Shown piece after piece: positions 24,991 to 64,000 of a stretch of DNA of 64,000 bases. Source of the DNA: Anadara kagoshimensis (taxonomy: Eukaryota; Mollusca; Bivalvia; Arcoida; Arcidae); NCBI GenBank assembly GCA_021292105.1, contig CM037870.1, forward strand, positions 12,139,353 to 12,203,352, written 5' to 3'. Below the pieces are notes generated by a model, which made no database searches, was not told the origin of the DNA, and was given only the letters and a program-made list of their open reading frames with translations. The translations under genes and the position numbers were made by a program. Each line of letters opens with the position of its first letter. Within the stretch, counting starts at the first letter, position 1.

Positions 24991-25732
24991 TGTGTAACCT
25001 CATTTTTTTCTCTCTCTCTAAATTATTAAAACAGGAAACTCAATTTTCTGATTTTCATTCATGAAAAAACTGGGTTGTCTGGATAGTAAATTTATTTGTG
25101 TTAACGGTACATAGAGAGAATTGGCACATTTTTTAGCCTGTATTGTACCGTAATTCTATTTCTCTAGACTGCAGTTGAACAATACCAGTCAATCGCAAAT
25201 ACAGTCTAACTGACAGTCATGTTTGATTATAACAAATAATAATGCCCATGGGGTAAAATTTTCGTAGGGTTGGTCGCATTACACTTTTAGAATCACCTTC
25301 ACAGTTCAAGCATTTTAAAAACTGAATAATTCAGAATTAGAAACAAAAACTGAATACCCTTGAAACATCTTACTGATCAAGATTAAATTTTGCGATTTCT
25401 TTAACTTGAAGTAATGTTGACACGTGAGGCTGTCAAATATTTTGATGTTTTCCGTTCCTTCAGATTAATCAGACTTTAGAATAGCAGTTTCTCTCTTGAT
25501 AACCCTATCCTATAACTTAATTATATCAATGTAATTTCATTACTGGTAGAATAATTAATGCAAAAAGAATTATCTTTGACCTTCATTTTGGTAAAAAATC
25601 ATCTGGTTAAACTATTGATTTTGCCAGACTGATTGTTTTGTATGCAAGTTCTTCCAAGAATTTTTGTGAAGTCTGCAACAATTTTCTTGTGGCAGAATTA
25701 GAACACAACTGATATATATCCATCAGGGTTTT
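24991..25732. other. Unique non-coding stretch
   Basis: No repeat, open frame over 60 codons or recognisable gene is visible. Confidence 0.5.
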
Positions 25733-27720
25733 TTTTTGTGGCCACTCTCGTTTCCTTCACCATTCCTGAACTGACCACCTCAATATAAGTAAAAGAATCT
25801 TGACTGGGGCATAAAACTCCATTGCTCCACTCCACTGCCTTCCTTGTATGATCTTTTTTTCTGACCACTCTGGTTTCCTCAACCATCCCAGAATTGTCTC
25901 CATATAAGTGAAAGAATCTTTACTGGGGCATAAAACTCCATTACTCCACTCCACTGCCTTCCTTGTATGATTTTTTTCCTGACCACTCAGGTTTTCTCAA
26001 CCATCCCAGAATTGCCTTGGTATAAGTGAAAGAATCTTTACTGGGGCATAAAACTCCATTACTCCACTCCACTGCCTTCCTTGTATGATTTTTTTCCTGA
26101 CCACTCAGGTTTTCTCAACCATCCCAGAATTGCCTTGGTATAAATGAAAGAATCTTGACTGGGCATAAAACTTCATTACTCCACTCCTTTGCCTTCCTTG
26201 TATGATGGGTTTTTCCTGACCACTCTGGTTTCCTCAACCATCCCAGAATTGCCTTGGTATAAGTGAAAGAATCTTGACTGGGGCATAAAACTCCATTACT
26301 CCACTCCACTGCCTTCCTTTGATGATGGTTTTTCCTGACCACTCTGGTTTCCTCAACCATCCCAGAATTGCCTCGGTATAAGTGAAAGAATCTTGACTGG
26401 GGCATAAAACTCCATTACTCCACTCCACTGCCTTCCTTGTATGATTTTTTTCCTGACCACTCAGGTTTTCTCAACCATCCCAGAATTGCCTTGGTATAAA
26501 TGAAAGAATCTTGACTGGGGCATAAAACTTCATTACTCCACTCCTTTGCCTTCCTTGTATGATGGGTTTTTCCTGACCACTCAGGTTTTCTCAACCATCC
26601 CAGAATTGCCTTGGTATAAATGAAAGAATCTTGACTGGGGCATAAAACTTCATTACTCCACTCCTTTGCCTTCCTTGTATGATGGGTTTTTCCTGACCAC
26701 TCAGGTTTTCTCAACCATCCCAGAATTGCCTTGGTATAAATGAAAGAATCTTGACTGGGGCATAAAACTTCATTACTCCACTCCTTTGCCTTCCTTGTAT
26801 GATGGGTTTTTCCTGACCACTCAGGTTTTCTCAACCATCCCAGAATTGCCTTGGTATAAATGAAAGAATCTTGACTGGGGCATAAAACTTCATTACTCCA
26901 CTCCTTTGCCTTCCTTGTATGATGGGTTTTTCCTGACCACTCTGGTTTCCTCAACCATCCCAGAATTGCTTCGGTATAAGTGAAAGAATCTTGACTGGGG
27001 CATAAAACTCCATTACTCCACTCCACTGCCTTCCTTTGATGATGGTTTTTCCTGACCACTCTGGTTTCCTCAACCATCCCAGAATTGCCTTGGTATAAGT
27101 GAAAGAATCTTGACTGGGGCATAAAACTCCATTACTCCACTCCACTGCCTTCCTTTGATGATGGTTTTTCCTGACCACTCTGGTTTCCTCAACCATCCCA
27201 GAATTGCTTCGGTATAAGTGAAAGAATCTTGACTGGGGCATAAAACTCCATTACTCCGCTCCACTGCCTTCCTTGTATGATGGTTTTTTCTGACCACTGG
27301 TTTCCTCAACCATCCCAGAATTGCCTTGGTATAAGTGAAAGAATCTTTACTGGGACATAAAACTCCATTACTCCGCTCCACTGCCTTCCTTTATGATGGT
27401 TTTTTTCCTGACTACTCTGGTTTCCTCAACCATCCCAGAATTGCCTCGGTATAAGTGAAAGAATCTTTACTGGGACATAAAACTCCATTACTCCACTCCG
27501 CTCCACTGCCTTCCTTGTATGATGTTTTTTCTTATCCACCATGGTTTCCTCAACCATCCCATAACTACCTCCATATAAGTGAAAGAATTTGAACTAGGCA
27601 TAAAACTCCACTCCACTACCCTCCTTGTATGATGGTTTTTCTGGTTTCCTCAACCATCCCACAATTGCCTCAATATAAGTGAAAGAATCTTGACTGGGGT
27701 GTAAATTCCCACTTCCTTCC
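25733..27720 (-). repeat. 120-bp satellite derived from a SINE A tail, about 16 units
   Basis: Units contain GGTTTCCTCAACCATCCCAG, GTGAAAGAATCTTGACTGGG, GCATAAAACTCCATTACTCC and CACTGCCTTCCTTGTATGAT. Boundaries at 26431, 26551, 26671, 26791, 26911 and 27031 are 120 apart. The long reverse-strand open frame here (26415-27122) comes from a stop-free repeat. Confidence 0.95.
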
Positions 27721-28099
27721 GTTTATGCACCTGCCTGTATCAAGAACTTGATTTAATAAATTTTAAAACCTGCAGATGTTTACACGATTTCTGTAATTGT
27801 TTTCAGTGTTATCTCGCACACACTCATCGTGGTATTGATAGAACTTTATGGGGTTATAACATTTGATTTTATATTGTAACCCATTTTTAAAAGTACAAAT
27901 GATCGAGCTATGCAAGCTATAACCACGGATATTCATACGTACGAAATAAAAATGTTGCCAGAAAATTTTTTATTTCTTCGAGAGATCCCTCATTTTTTGC
28001 CATTACTTCACCGATTTTTTTTCACACACCAATTTTTTTTTCACACCTTTCAAAGTTCATGATGATATATATTATATATAAAATAGATGAAGTAAAAAA

Positions 28100-29180
28100 A
28101 ATTCCTCAAAAAAAAATCTGAAGAGAGTTTGACATATTTTGATGTTAATCTTGTTTTTCGGTATGTAAAAGAGATATGGGCTACCATTACATAAATTATA
28201 AGATTTCCTATAACATCAATATATTATTAGACTAACTGCTTTTCTTGATATCATCTGTAATTTTTATGGAGTATATTACCCGAAGTAAGGGAGATAATTA
28301 TCATTTTGGTGATTACAGTAATTTGTATAGCAGGGTTGCATTTAAATAAGGCGGAGGTTTAATTTTCAATAATTTGTCCAGAATTAGGGAAAAGTGATTT
28401 TATAGATATATGTACTTATAATATTTGTTTATTTAAGCCACCAGCACAGAAATAGTTGAGAAATTTAATTCACTGTTATTATTAGAAAAAAAAATACCAG
28501 CCCATGTCCAAATCAAAATCCCAAAGCAAAAAGTAAAAAAGTTGAAAAGTTCTACCATGGAAGTGAGGCCATGTGCTCTGTAAGGATATTGAAGCTCCTC
28601 TTGTCTACCATAGTTAAATAGTGTCACCTGGATAAAAAAAATTGCAGAGAAAAAAATCCTCAAAAACATCTGAGGAGAGTTTAACATATTTTGATTTTAA
28701 TCTTGTTTTCCGGTATGTAAAAGAGATATGGGCTACCAGTACATAAATTATAAGATTTCCTATAACATCAATATATTATTAGGCTAACTGGTTTTCTTGA
28801 TATCATCCGTAATTTTTATGGAGTATATTACCCGATGTAAGGGAGATAACTATCATTTTCGTGATTACAGTAATTATTATTGCAGGACTGCATTTAAATT
28901 AGGCGGAGGTCTAATTTTGGGTAATTTGTCCAGAATTAGAAATGATGGAATTAATTTAGATATACCTGATATTTTTCTATTTATGCAACCAACCTAAAAA
29001 TAGTTTAGAAATTTGATTAAGGTTATGATTAAAGAAACATGTCGGAAATAAAAATTCTAAAAACAAAGTAAAAACTTTGAAAACTTAAGTTTAGCATGTG
29101 AACTTTCACCATTGAAGTGAAGCAGAGTGTTCCATAAGGCCCATGCACCTCCTGTCTATCTAGCTACACCCCGTAAGCAA
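28100..29180 (+). repeat. Two direct copies of a 540-bp unit containing family R
   Basis: 28100-28640 and about 28650-29180 share GGTATGTAAAAGAGATATGG, CATCAATATATTATTAG and TGGAGTATATTACCCGA, followed in each by a diverged family R copy. About 85-90% similar by eye. Confidence 0.75.
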
Positions 29181-29183
29181 CAA

Positions 29184-29470
29184 CAGGGATTTATCAGGGT
29201 TTTTTGGGAAAAGGCCCTAAACTAATAATTGGGAAAAACTATCAACCTTTTGCTCATTTTGGGAAAACTTTGATGCCATTAATGATTAAATCTAATGCTT
29301 TTAGTGTATTGAGTTGATTGAAGATTGAGAAAAGCAGCCACATTTATGGCCAGACTTCAGTTATGTTTCTAATTGGGAATTTTTTCAGCCCATTTTGGGA
29401 AACAATCAATGTTTTTCCATTGGGAATGGGGCCGAATTTCGGCCCTAAATAGGCCCTTGATAAATCCCTG
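29184..29470. mobile_element. hAT-like MITE
   Basis: CAGGGATTTATCAGGG at the left and CCCTTGATAAATCCCTG at the right, with GGCCCTAAA also mirrored. CAGGG ends are typical of hAT; a clean 8-bp duplication is not visible. It interrupts a family R repeat. Confidence 0.7.
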
Positions 29471-29605
29471 AACAACTTCTAAAACTGTCAAATTTACCGT
29501 AATTAAACACACGAATTTCAACCATGGAAGGAATGTCAAGTGTTCCTCTTGACTACTTAGTCACACCTGCCATGTGTAGAATTGAAATTGTGAATGAAAT
29601 GAAAA
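29471..29605 (+). repeat. Dispersed repeat family R, diverged
   Basis: TTAAACACACGAATTTCAAC, then ACCTGCCATGTGTAGAATTG; the hAT-like MITE at 29184 lies just upstream. Confidence 0.55.
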
Positions 29606-30011
29606 CAGAATTCTAATATAAGTTGGTGTATTGATATTTTATAGAAGTGACTAAAATTTGTTTTATTATCAAGCTAATCGAGTATATGTTAGCATGATAT
29701 TTTATAGTCATACATAATAAGTTACCATTTGATTTTTTGAAATATAGAATTGCAATTGTAGGAGTTTTTAAAAAGTAGGTCACAGTGACCTTCTTTCATA
29801 CTTCTTGGTTTAAAGTTCAGAACATGTACTAATTCTGTGTGTCATTGTAGGTGTGTCACAAAAAATGTATCCTTAACTGTTCATTGCAAAGTACACATGT
29901 AATTAAACTAAAAGTTAAAACTCATTAAAAGTGCAGCCAGTGATTGACATTGACTGTAAAATAGCTAGCTCATCCACACTTAACTGGAAATTGTGAGGAC
30001 AAATAATATGT

Positions 30012-30361
30012 AGTGGGGTTAAGTGGAGTAGTGGAATTTTTATGCCCCAGTTGAGATATTTTCACATATTTTGTGGCAGTCAGTTCATGGATGGTGGAGA
30101 CAACCGTTACAGTTCTTCTGTAAGCGAACAGACAAACTTTTTCACATTAGCAATTAGGATTTGTCCTGATTGGGATTCTACCTTGGGAGTTAGAGGCACT
30201 GTGTTCCATAGGCCTGGGCTGAGTAACTCGAAGCTATCTTAGCAGTCACGGATACTTAACGCCTTTGTGTTATATAGACATTAACTGTTCGTAACTGCTA
30301 AGAGAGCTTTGAGTTACCAAGCTCTGAACTCTAGACCACTTGGTCATGCAGGCTGGCCCCT
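30012..30361 (-). mobile_element. SINE family A, reverse, carrying a hairpin MITE
   Basis: TTTTATGCCCCAGTTGAGAT to TAGACCACTTGGTCATGCAG; split by the element at 30216-30330. Confidence 0.72.
30216..30330. mobile_element. Short hairpin MITE inside a reverse SINE A
   Basis: GAGTAACTCGAAGCTATCTT and AAGAGAGCTTTGAGTTAC are inverted ends, with TAGCAGT also mirrored. A similar end (GGTAACTCAAAGCT) recurs near 62,898. Confidence 0.65.
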
Positions 30362-30639
30362 AATAAAAAAAAGATGTTGCTGAATTCAGACTTACAGAAT
30401 GTACTAAATCTTAAAATTAAAGATTGATCAATTTAGGATTTCTTGCTTCCATTCCATGATGATAAAATAGGATATTTAAAATTATTTTGTGATAATATAA
30501 AATTCAGTTTACAAATCATATTTATAATGGCTCTTATTTTGGTCTCAAAGAAATGAAAATTATGCTTATACTTTATATTGTAAACATACTTATTTTCGTG
30601 GTGTACTTATTTTCGCTGATTTTGCAGTTGTTTGTTCTG

Positions 30640-30885
30640 CGCAAAAAATAATACAGAGCAAAATTTATGTTACATGTATTATGCTTATTGTGTTATAGTG
30701 CATATTTCAAAAACGCGAAAATTTAACTACACGGATGTATGTATAAATTCCCTATATTGCGAAAATAAATACAGAGCAAAATTTATATTACCGGTACATG
30801 TATTATGCTTATTGTGTTATAGTGCATATTTCAAAAATGCGAAAATTTAACTACATGGTTATGTATAAATTCCCTAAAAATAAAT
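30640..30885 (+). repeat. Direct duplication of about 120 bp
   Basis: AATACAGAGCAAAATTTATG and TTGTGTTATAGTGCATATTT then GCGAAAATTTAACTACA occur twice. Confidence 0.8.
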
Positions 30886-30921
30886 ACACACGGAATTAAA
30901 TATGTTTACAGTATTCAAATT

Positions 30922-30922
30922 T

Positions 30923-30971
<49 letters not shown>
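30922..30971. repeat. (GA)n microsatellite
   Basis: About 24 GA units with one GG interruption. Confidence 0.95.
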
Positions 30972-30974
<3 letters not shown>

Positions 30975-31254
30975 TCAAATGAATAGATTGTTAATAAATT
31001 CTTATAGTCATGACAATTCCACTTATTATGTATTAGAGAAAGAGAGAGAGACATTTGTGTAATAACAATTATCCGATTTTTATCATTGATTTTATGATTT
31101 CTTTCAGCTATTAAATATCAATCACTATACTTACCTACTATAATTAATGTGATTGATGAATTATTATAAGTGCACACTGCGAATCACTCCACTAGCTCGC
31201 TGCCATTTGATTTTGTTTTATTGCCTGCCAGAGGGCTTAATATGATCCTGACTA

Positions 31255-32079
31255 CAGTTATCTAAGGTTTTCAGTCTGTCAATGAAAAATGAAGTAAATT
31301 AAGAGAAACTGATCCTGCACAGCTAGGTATCTTAAGTTTTCAGTCTATCCATGAAAACTGAAGAAAATTTGGAAAGATATACTGTATAGTGTGATCCTGC
31401 ATAGAAAAAGCTATAACAAGTTTTCAGTCCATCCATGAAAAGTGAAGAAAAATAAGAAGGACTGTTTAGCATGATCCTGCATAGCTTAAAGTTATCTTAA
31501 GTTTTCAGTCTATCCACGGAAACTGAAGAAAAATATTAAGAGCTGCCTAGTATGATCTTGCACTTCTAGTTATTTTAAGTTTTTAGTCTATCCTGGAAAA
31601 AACAAGAAAAATATGAAAAACTGTGTAAAAGAAGCAAAGACTTAAATTACTGAAAAAGAGAGCTAGTTTAATCTTAAGTTCTCAGTCTATTCATGAAAAC
31701 TGAAGAAAAATCAGAAAGACAGTGTAAAAGAGACAAAGAGTGAAATTACTAAAAACAGAGGAACAAGTGTTAACATACCAGGCTTACTCTAGTTGTTTGA
31801 CTTTTTGTTATACATGTACAAGTATTGCCTGCCAGAGAGCTTAGTATGATTCTACATGTACAGTTATTTTAAGTTTTCCAGTCTATCCATGAAAAACAAG
31901 ATCGCGTAAAAGAGACAAAGTGTAAAATAACTTTTAAAAAAGAGGAAAAAAGAACAAGTGCATGCTACAAGGCTTACTTTAGCTGCTGTTTGTCTTTTTG
32001 TTTTATTGCTTGGCAGAGAGCTTAGTTTGACTCTTACACTTGTACAGTAATTTTAAAGTTTTCAGACTATCCATGAAAA

Positions 32080-32090
<11 letters not shown>
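31255..32090 (+). repeat. Degenerate tandem array upstream of and overlapping ACK exon 1
   Basis: Eight diverged copies of a core like TTTTCAGTCTATCCATGAAA followed by ACTGAAGAAAAA, near 31267, 31332, 31417, 31498, 31575, 31676, 31870 and 32055. Several are also followed by GTGTAAAAGAGACAAAG, and some by GCCAGAGAGCTTAGT. Spacing is 65-190 bp. The last copy runs into exon 1 and supplies its start codon and first codons. Confidence 0.85.
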
Positions 32091-60062
<27,972 letters not shown>

Positions 60063-60086
60063 TAAATCATGCATTATATAGTGTTT

Positions 60087-60092
60087 AATAAA
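60087..60092 (+). promoter_or_regulatory. Proximal poly(A) signal AATAAA
   Basis: AATAAA lies 25 bp after the ACK stop codon. If used, the 3' UTR would be extremely short. Confidence 0.4.
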
Positions 60093-60250
60093 TATTAGCA
60101 TATTATAAGTCATTTATATATTCTACAGACATTTTGCCATAATATAATATTTTTTATCAAGAAAGTGACAACATACTGATATTCATAATTCCAAACACTC
60201 TGCCGATATTTCCTTATAATATATTAATTATTATCAAGAAACTGACATTA

Positions 60251-60692
60251 TACTGTAAATGTATTTATTTTAGCATGTATGGATTTTAGCACAAATCATA
60301 ATTTTGGCAAATTCATGTGGACCCGAGAAATGGAGTAATTTTCATGAATCACCTTGTGCATTATGATCATATTTGATTTAATGCAGGGAAAACGCCAACC
60401 CGGCCTACGCATTAATTCATTAAACAATTTTGTACGTGCAGAACGGGTGAAAAAAGGCCAAAAACCGTATACACTCGAGGCGAGGAAATAGTGAAATATT
60501 TATTTTACAGATTGTTTTTACAACAATACCTGAAATTTTTTCAAAATTTCTGGATAAATGGTGGTAGACTTGAATTAGTGCTATAGCATCTTGTGCTCTA
60601 TAATTATATTTAATTCGACAGATATTAGTCCTACAGTATCATCTTGAAAATGGCTAAAATCGGTATGCAGCTAAAATTGATACATTTACAAT
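60251..60692. mobile_element. TIR element in the ACK 3' region
   Basis: TACTGTAAATGTATTTATTT followed by TAGC, mirrored by GCTAAAATTGATACATTTAC. Related ends occur at 53857-53989. Confidence 0.6.
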
Positions 60693-61379
60693 ATTGTGTA
60701 TTACATAAGAGTATGTATGATTAAGTATTTCTTTTACTACAACTTTACATTTTTATTGTGGTACATGAAAATTAATCATGATATTAACCTTTGTTGCAGA
60801 ATAGTTTAAAACCAAATATTTATTCACAAAGTAGTTAGTAATGTACATGTAATTACTGTTAACTAACTTCAACTTTAAATTTCCATCTATTTAAAGGTTA
60901 AATTTTTCTCTTCAGTAAAAATGGCATATCATATATTATTGCAAGACAGAACATAAATGTTATAGTCATGACTTATAAGTAAAAATCAATTTTTTCATTT
61001 AACAAAATGTGGTTTAAGAAATTTCTGTTACAGCTAGATCAATCACTTTTTCATCATTAAAATCAAACAATTAAGAAAGGGTAAAAACCTCATATATCAT
61101 GATGAGCATTTGTATTTCATTAAAGCAGCAACATTTAATTCTATATAAATGTCATTATTTTGTGATATCAACCCTATTGCTTTGAAAAACTTGTCATTCC
61201 TCTCACTGACGAATGTTTCAGTAACAATAGCCAATGTTTAATTATTAGGTTTGCACTTGAACACATAGAAAAAAAACTAATCTCCGACACCTGTCATAAT
61301 TATCAGCATCTTTATGACATCATGATGATGTCATTGAAATTAAAAAATTCAAAATGTCAGATTAATATATTTCTCTTCA

Positions 61380-61642
61380 ATATGGAGATATTTGTCTCTC
61401 AAGAGACTGCTCTGATTGGGAGGGGGGGTATTTAGAAATTTAAGAACATCTGTCCGTGTAAAATCATGTCTGGGTACTATCTCATAATTGCTTTGGACGA
61501 CCGTCATAAAACTTCACATGAATAATCTTCATGGTCCAAAGGTGTGTCATGACCTTGAATCAAGGTCATACCAGAAAGGTCAAGGTCGCAAGAAATATTA
61601 AAAGGGGGTATTTGGCTCTCTCAATAGAGAGACAGTTCTAGT
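61380..61642 (+). repeat. GGGGGTATTTGGCTCTC-type repeat
   Basis: Starts with CTCTCAAGAGACTGCTCTGA and ends TAGAGAGACAGTTCTAGTTT. It contains AAAGGTCAAGGTCGC, the half-site pair also seen in the 145-bp arrays. Confidence 0.6.
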
Positions 61643-61841
61643 TTTTCAACAGGACATACAACACTGCAATGTAGATTTTTTTCGACTAGTTTTATTATTT
61701 AATGTATTATTTATTTGTTAGAATACCATTGTTGATCAAGTGCCATAAAATTGTTTTATCCCACAGCAACATGACATAAATCAAAATACATAGTTTTCTT
61801 TCATGTGTATAGTATTCTGTTAATTTTCTGTGTTTTATGTA

Positions 61842-61847
61842 AATAAA
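61842..61847 (+). promoter_or_regulatory. Distal poly(A) signal AATAAA
   Basis: AATAAA in TGTAAATAAAAAGG about 1.8 kb after the stop, giving a more usual 3' UTR length. Either site could serve. Confidence 0.4.
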
Positions 61848-62039
61848 AAGGGATACATCAGTGAACCTTGTAACATACCATATTATTTGTGCATTATAGT
61901 TGGTATTAAATCATTCATTTTAAAATTGATATTTGTGATACTAAGAAGTAAAAATGATATTAAAAACATTTTGGTTCACAAATAATTTCTGTTACAGGGA
62001 ATGGATTAAATAAAAAAATCAACATTAGCTTTAGACTCC

Positions 62040-62176
62040 AATGTTTAAGCTTCTCAGCCTTTGTCCAACAGCTTTGTTATACAAAATGTCAAATCATGTT
62101 TAGAGTACATTTCCACCTCATGGGGATAAAATGTGATACAATATTGTATCAAGATGGACTGAGAAGCTGAAACATT
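62040..62176. mobile_element. Small inverted-repeat element
   Basis: AATGTTTAAGCTTCTCAG is mirrored by CTGAGAAGCTGAAACATT with one mismatch over 18 bp. Confidence 0.6.
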
Positions 62177-62414
62177 GTAAAATAGAGCTAGTTTGTTGTT
62201 ATGTATACCAGTACATACATTTATGTTACTTTTTTCATATTTTTTGTCGAAAATTCCCAACAAATTCATTTTAAACATTTTATTGATAACTTACTCTATA
62301 TGCAAAGTCAAAACGTTAATTTTTGTCAAAAATATTGAAACCCATTAATATTGAACAAAATTAACACTATGAAACACAAAGCATTTCTGTTCTTTCTGCA
62401 GCATTTATTGGGCT

Positions 62415-62640
62415 ACTTCTTTCTTTCTTTAGTTCTGTCGTTTTAAGGAACACCACCAAAAGTTACTGTGTCTTTTGATGTTCATCTCATCATCTCACTA
62501 TGTAACACAATGTTCATACAAGCATGGTTCAATTTTCTTTGTGCCACTTGTTGTCTTCAGTTCTGCCATTTTAAGGAACACCACCAAAATATTATCTGTT
62601 AATGTTCATATCATTTTACTTTGATCAGTATTGGATGTAT
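62415..62640 (+). repeat. Direct duplication of about 130 bp
   Basis: TTTAAGGAACACCACCAAAA occurs at 62445 and 62570, each preceded by AGTTCTG and followed by ATGTTCAT. Confidence 0.7.
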
Positions 62641-62957
62641 AGACAATTTATTAAACAAATTTCTGTTTGACAGTTGTTGATCATTATATATAAAATATAA
62701 AATATATATTAAATTTTATTAATTGTTCTTCAAATTGATGTTGATTTTTGTTATATGGACTTTAAATGTATATTATGTATATTAATTTTTCCAGTTATGA
62801 AATATTTAAAAAAAATTATATATATACATGTACAAATGTATTTTCTACTACTTGGAAAAATACTATAACATTAAAATCAGGATATAACATAAAGGGTTCG
62901 GTAACTCAAAGCTGTTTTAACAGGTGACACATACTTTATGCCAATACATTATTAGCT

Positions 62958-63064
62958 TTACAGGGTTTTGTCAGGTTACACTGCCCCATGTAACCATTTA
63001 AAGTTTTATGTACATTGAACTTTGACAGGGTTTATGGGGCCATGTAACCTGTCAAAACCCTTTA
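62958..63064. repeat. Hairpin with 28-bp arms
   Basis: AGGGTTTTGTCAGGTTACAC and CATGTAACCTGTCAAAACCC are inverted with GCCCCAT/ATGGGGC in the continuing stem; the loop is about 45 bp. Confidence 0.65.
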
Positions 63065-63489
63065 TAACGTTTTTGTCACCCTTCAAAGAGGTAGTGGTTT
63101 GATCTTTTAACTTCGATTTCATATTTTATGTAACTAGCATAGGCTAGTTGCCATGTTTGTTTACCTTAAGTAGATGTTCACAGTATACAAGTTACTTCCC
63201 CTTTACTGCTAAACGTCACATGCGTTTATGTACCCTTGCAGATTTCCAAACATATTGCTATAACCCCGACAAGTTCACCGAGAGAAAGGTGACAAGTATG
63301 TTATAAAGGAGATCATAAAGTATCTGTAATTGTTAAGGTAACTTTCAGTTACCCAGTCCTGATTTCATTGGTACAATGTGTATTTCAGATCTTTAACTGT
63401 TAAAATATAGTCCATTGTATATAAATTATATAGAAGTTACACACATTAACATTAAGTCATACACAAACCTACTGATAAATACATATATA

Positions 63490-63642
63490 TACACAATGTG
63501 TATGTACAACCCTCCGTATCAGGTCTCCTCCTTTTTTCAGTAGCTGTATCACTGCGAGTCGCGCTTGGGCGACGAGTAGTGATATGGCTAATCAAAAAAG
63601 GACGACTTGATACGAAGGATTGTACATACACACTGTGTATAT
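63490..63642. mobile_element. Near-complete hairpin (foldback) element
   Basis: ACACAATGTGTATGTACAAC at the left mirrors TTGTACATACACACTGTGT at the right. Pairing continues through CCGTATCA, CTCCTTTTTTCAGTAGC and TATCACTGCGAGTCGC, leaving a loop of a few bases, so arms are about 72 bp. Confidence 0.75.
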
Positions 63643-63847
63643 GGTATTTTTTTCTAACATTTCCAACCAGCTTATTTAAACAAAAAAAACAACACTTTAT
63701 GTGAAAAAATTAAATTTACCACAGAAAAACACTGAACTATGTTGTGACATCTGTTTTGTAGTAATGACGTCATTATTTACATATGACAAATCGGAGACTT
63801 TCCAATGACGTCACAATGAGAAAGTGCACATGCACTTTACCGCCAAT

Positions 63848-63874
63848 GTTGTATCACCACAGTGTGATGATACA
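63848..63874. repeat. 27-bp near-palindrome
   Basis: TTGTATCACCACAGTGTGAT followed by GATACAA reads almost the same on the other strand. Confidence 0.5.
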
Positions 63875-63934
63875 AGATTCTGTATCATGCGTGTTCGATA
63901 AAACTTGTATTTCGCCAAATCAGATACAAAAACT

Positions 63935-64000
63935 AGTCTTATGTTAGATAAATGTTCAAATCACAACTCCAAAAGCAAAATAAAAACTTTGAAAACTTAA
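63935..64000 (+). repeat. Dispersed repeat family R, cut by window end
   Basis: CAAATCACAACTCCAAAAGC and AAAACTTTGAAAACTTAA match the 5' part of the family. Confidence 0.6.

Larger units (their letters stand above)
60063..61860 (+). other. Probable 3' UTR of the ACK gene
   Basis: No open frame follows the stop codon. The stretch is AT-rich and includes a 440-bp inverted-repeat element and a low-copy Gly/Val-type repeat (listed separately). Its end depends on which poly(A) signal is used; both candidates are canonical AATAAA. Confidence 0.5.

Noticed and set aside
26415-27122. Reverse-strand 235-codon open frame with internally repeated peptide (WSNEVLCPSQDSF type)
   Set aside because: It is a stop-free reading of the 120-bp SINE-tail satellite; the unit length is a multiple of three, so the frame stays open by chance. 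No domain and no start context specific to a gene.

Overview
The window is a piece of a repeat-rich, AT-rich animal genome, most probably a bivalve mollusc. It holds one recognisable protein-coding gene, on the plus strand, split into at least 14 exons with GT/AG introns. The bivalve inference rests on the repeats: tRNA-derived SINEs, many small inverted-repeat elements, and tandem-core elements that begin with an AGCTCACCTGA hairpin and end in AGGCCCATGGGCCT plus CTTGT, as in the pearl/Helentron-like elements of bivalves. Species cannot be named from sequence alone.

Layout. Positions 1-31,240 are non-coding. They hold SINEs of at least two main families (often truncated or nested), several MITE families, and tandem arrays: 65-bp units at 16,457-16,911, degenerate units at 22,600-24,990, and a 120-bp satellite at 25,740-27,720 made of a SINE tail. 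Positions 31,255-32,090 are a degenerate tandem array whose last copy contains the probable start codon. Positions 32,080-60,062 are the gene. Positions 60,063-64,000 are the 3' UTR or downstream sequence with two plausible poly(A) signals and several hairpin elements.

The gene encodes an ACK-family non-receptor tyrosine kinase (ACK1/TNK2 type). In order it has a lysine/aspartate-rich N-terminal extension, the SAM-like domain, a tyrosine kinase domain with all catalytic residues, an SH3 domain, a long disordered tail (three YD[QE]VP motifs, a proline-rich SH3 ligand, a Mig6-like homology motif) and a C-terminal UBA region. All 14 exons join in one open frame of 1,321 codons plus stop. The family acts downstream of Cdc42 and links activated receptors to endocytosis and signalling.

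The introns hold most of the unusual structure. Intron 3 contains one pearl/Helentron-like element and intron 5 contains two, one inserted into the array of the other. Together they contribute about 30 units of roughly 145 bp, most with paired AGGTCA half-sites. A foldback transposon carrying inverted copies of a transposase zinc-finger-like fragment sits inside the intron 3 element. A decoy copy of the last intron's acceptor could give a short kinase-SH3 isoform.
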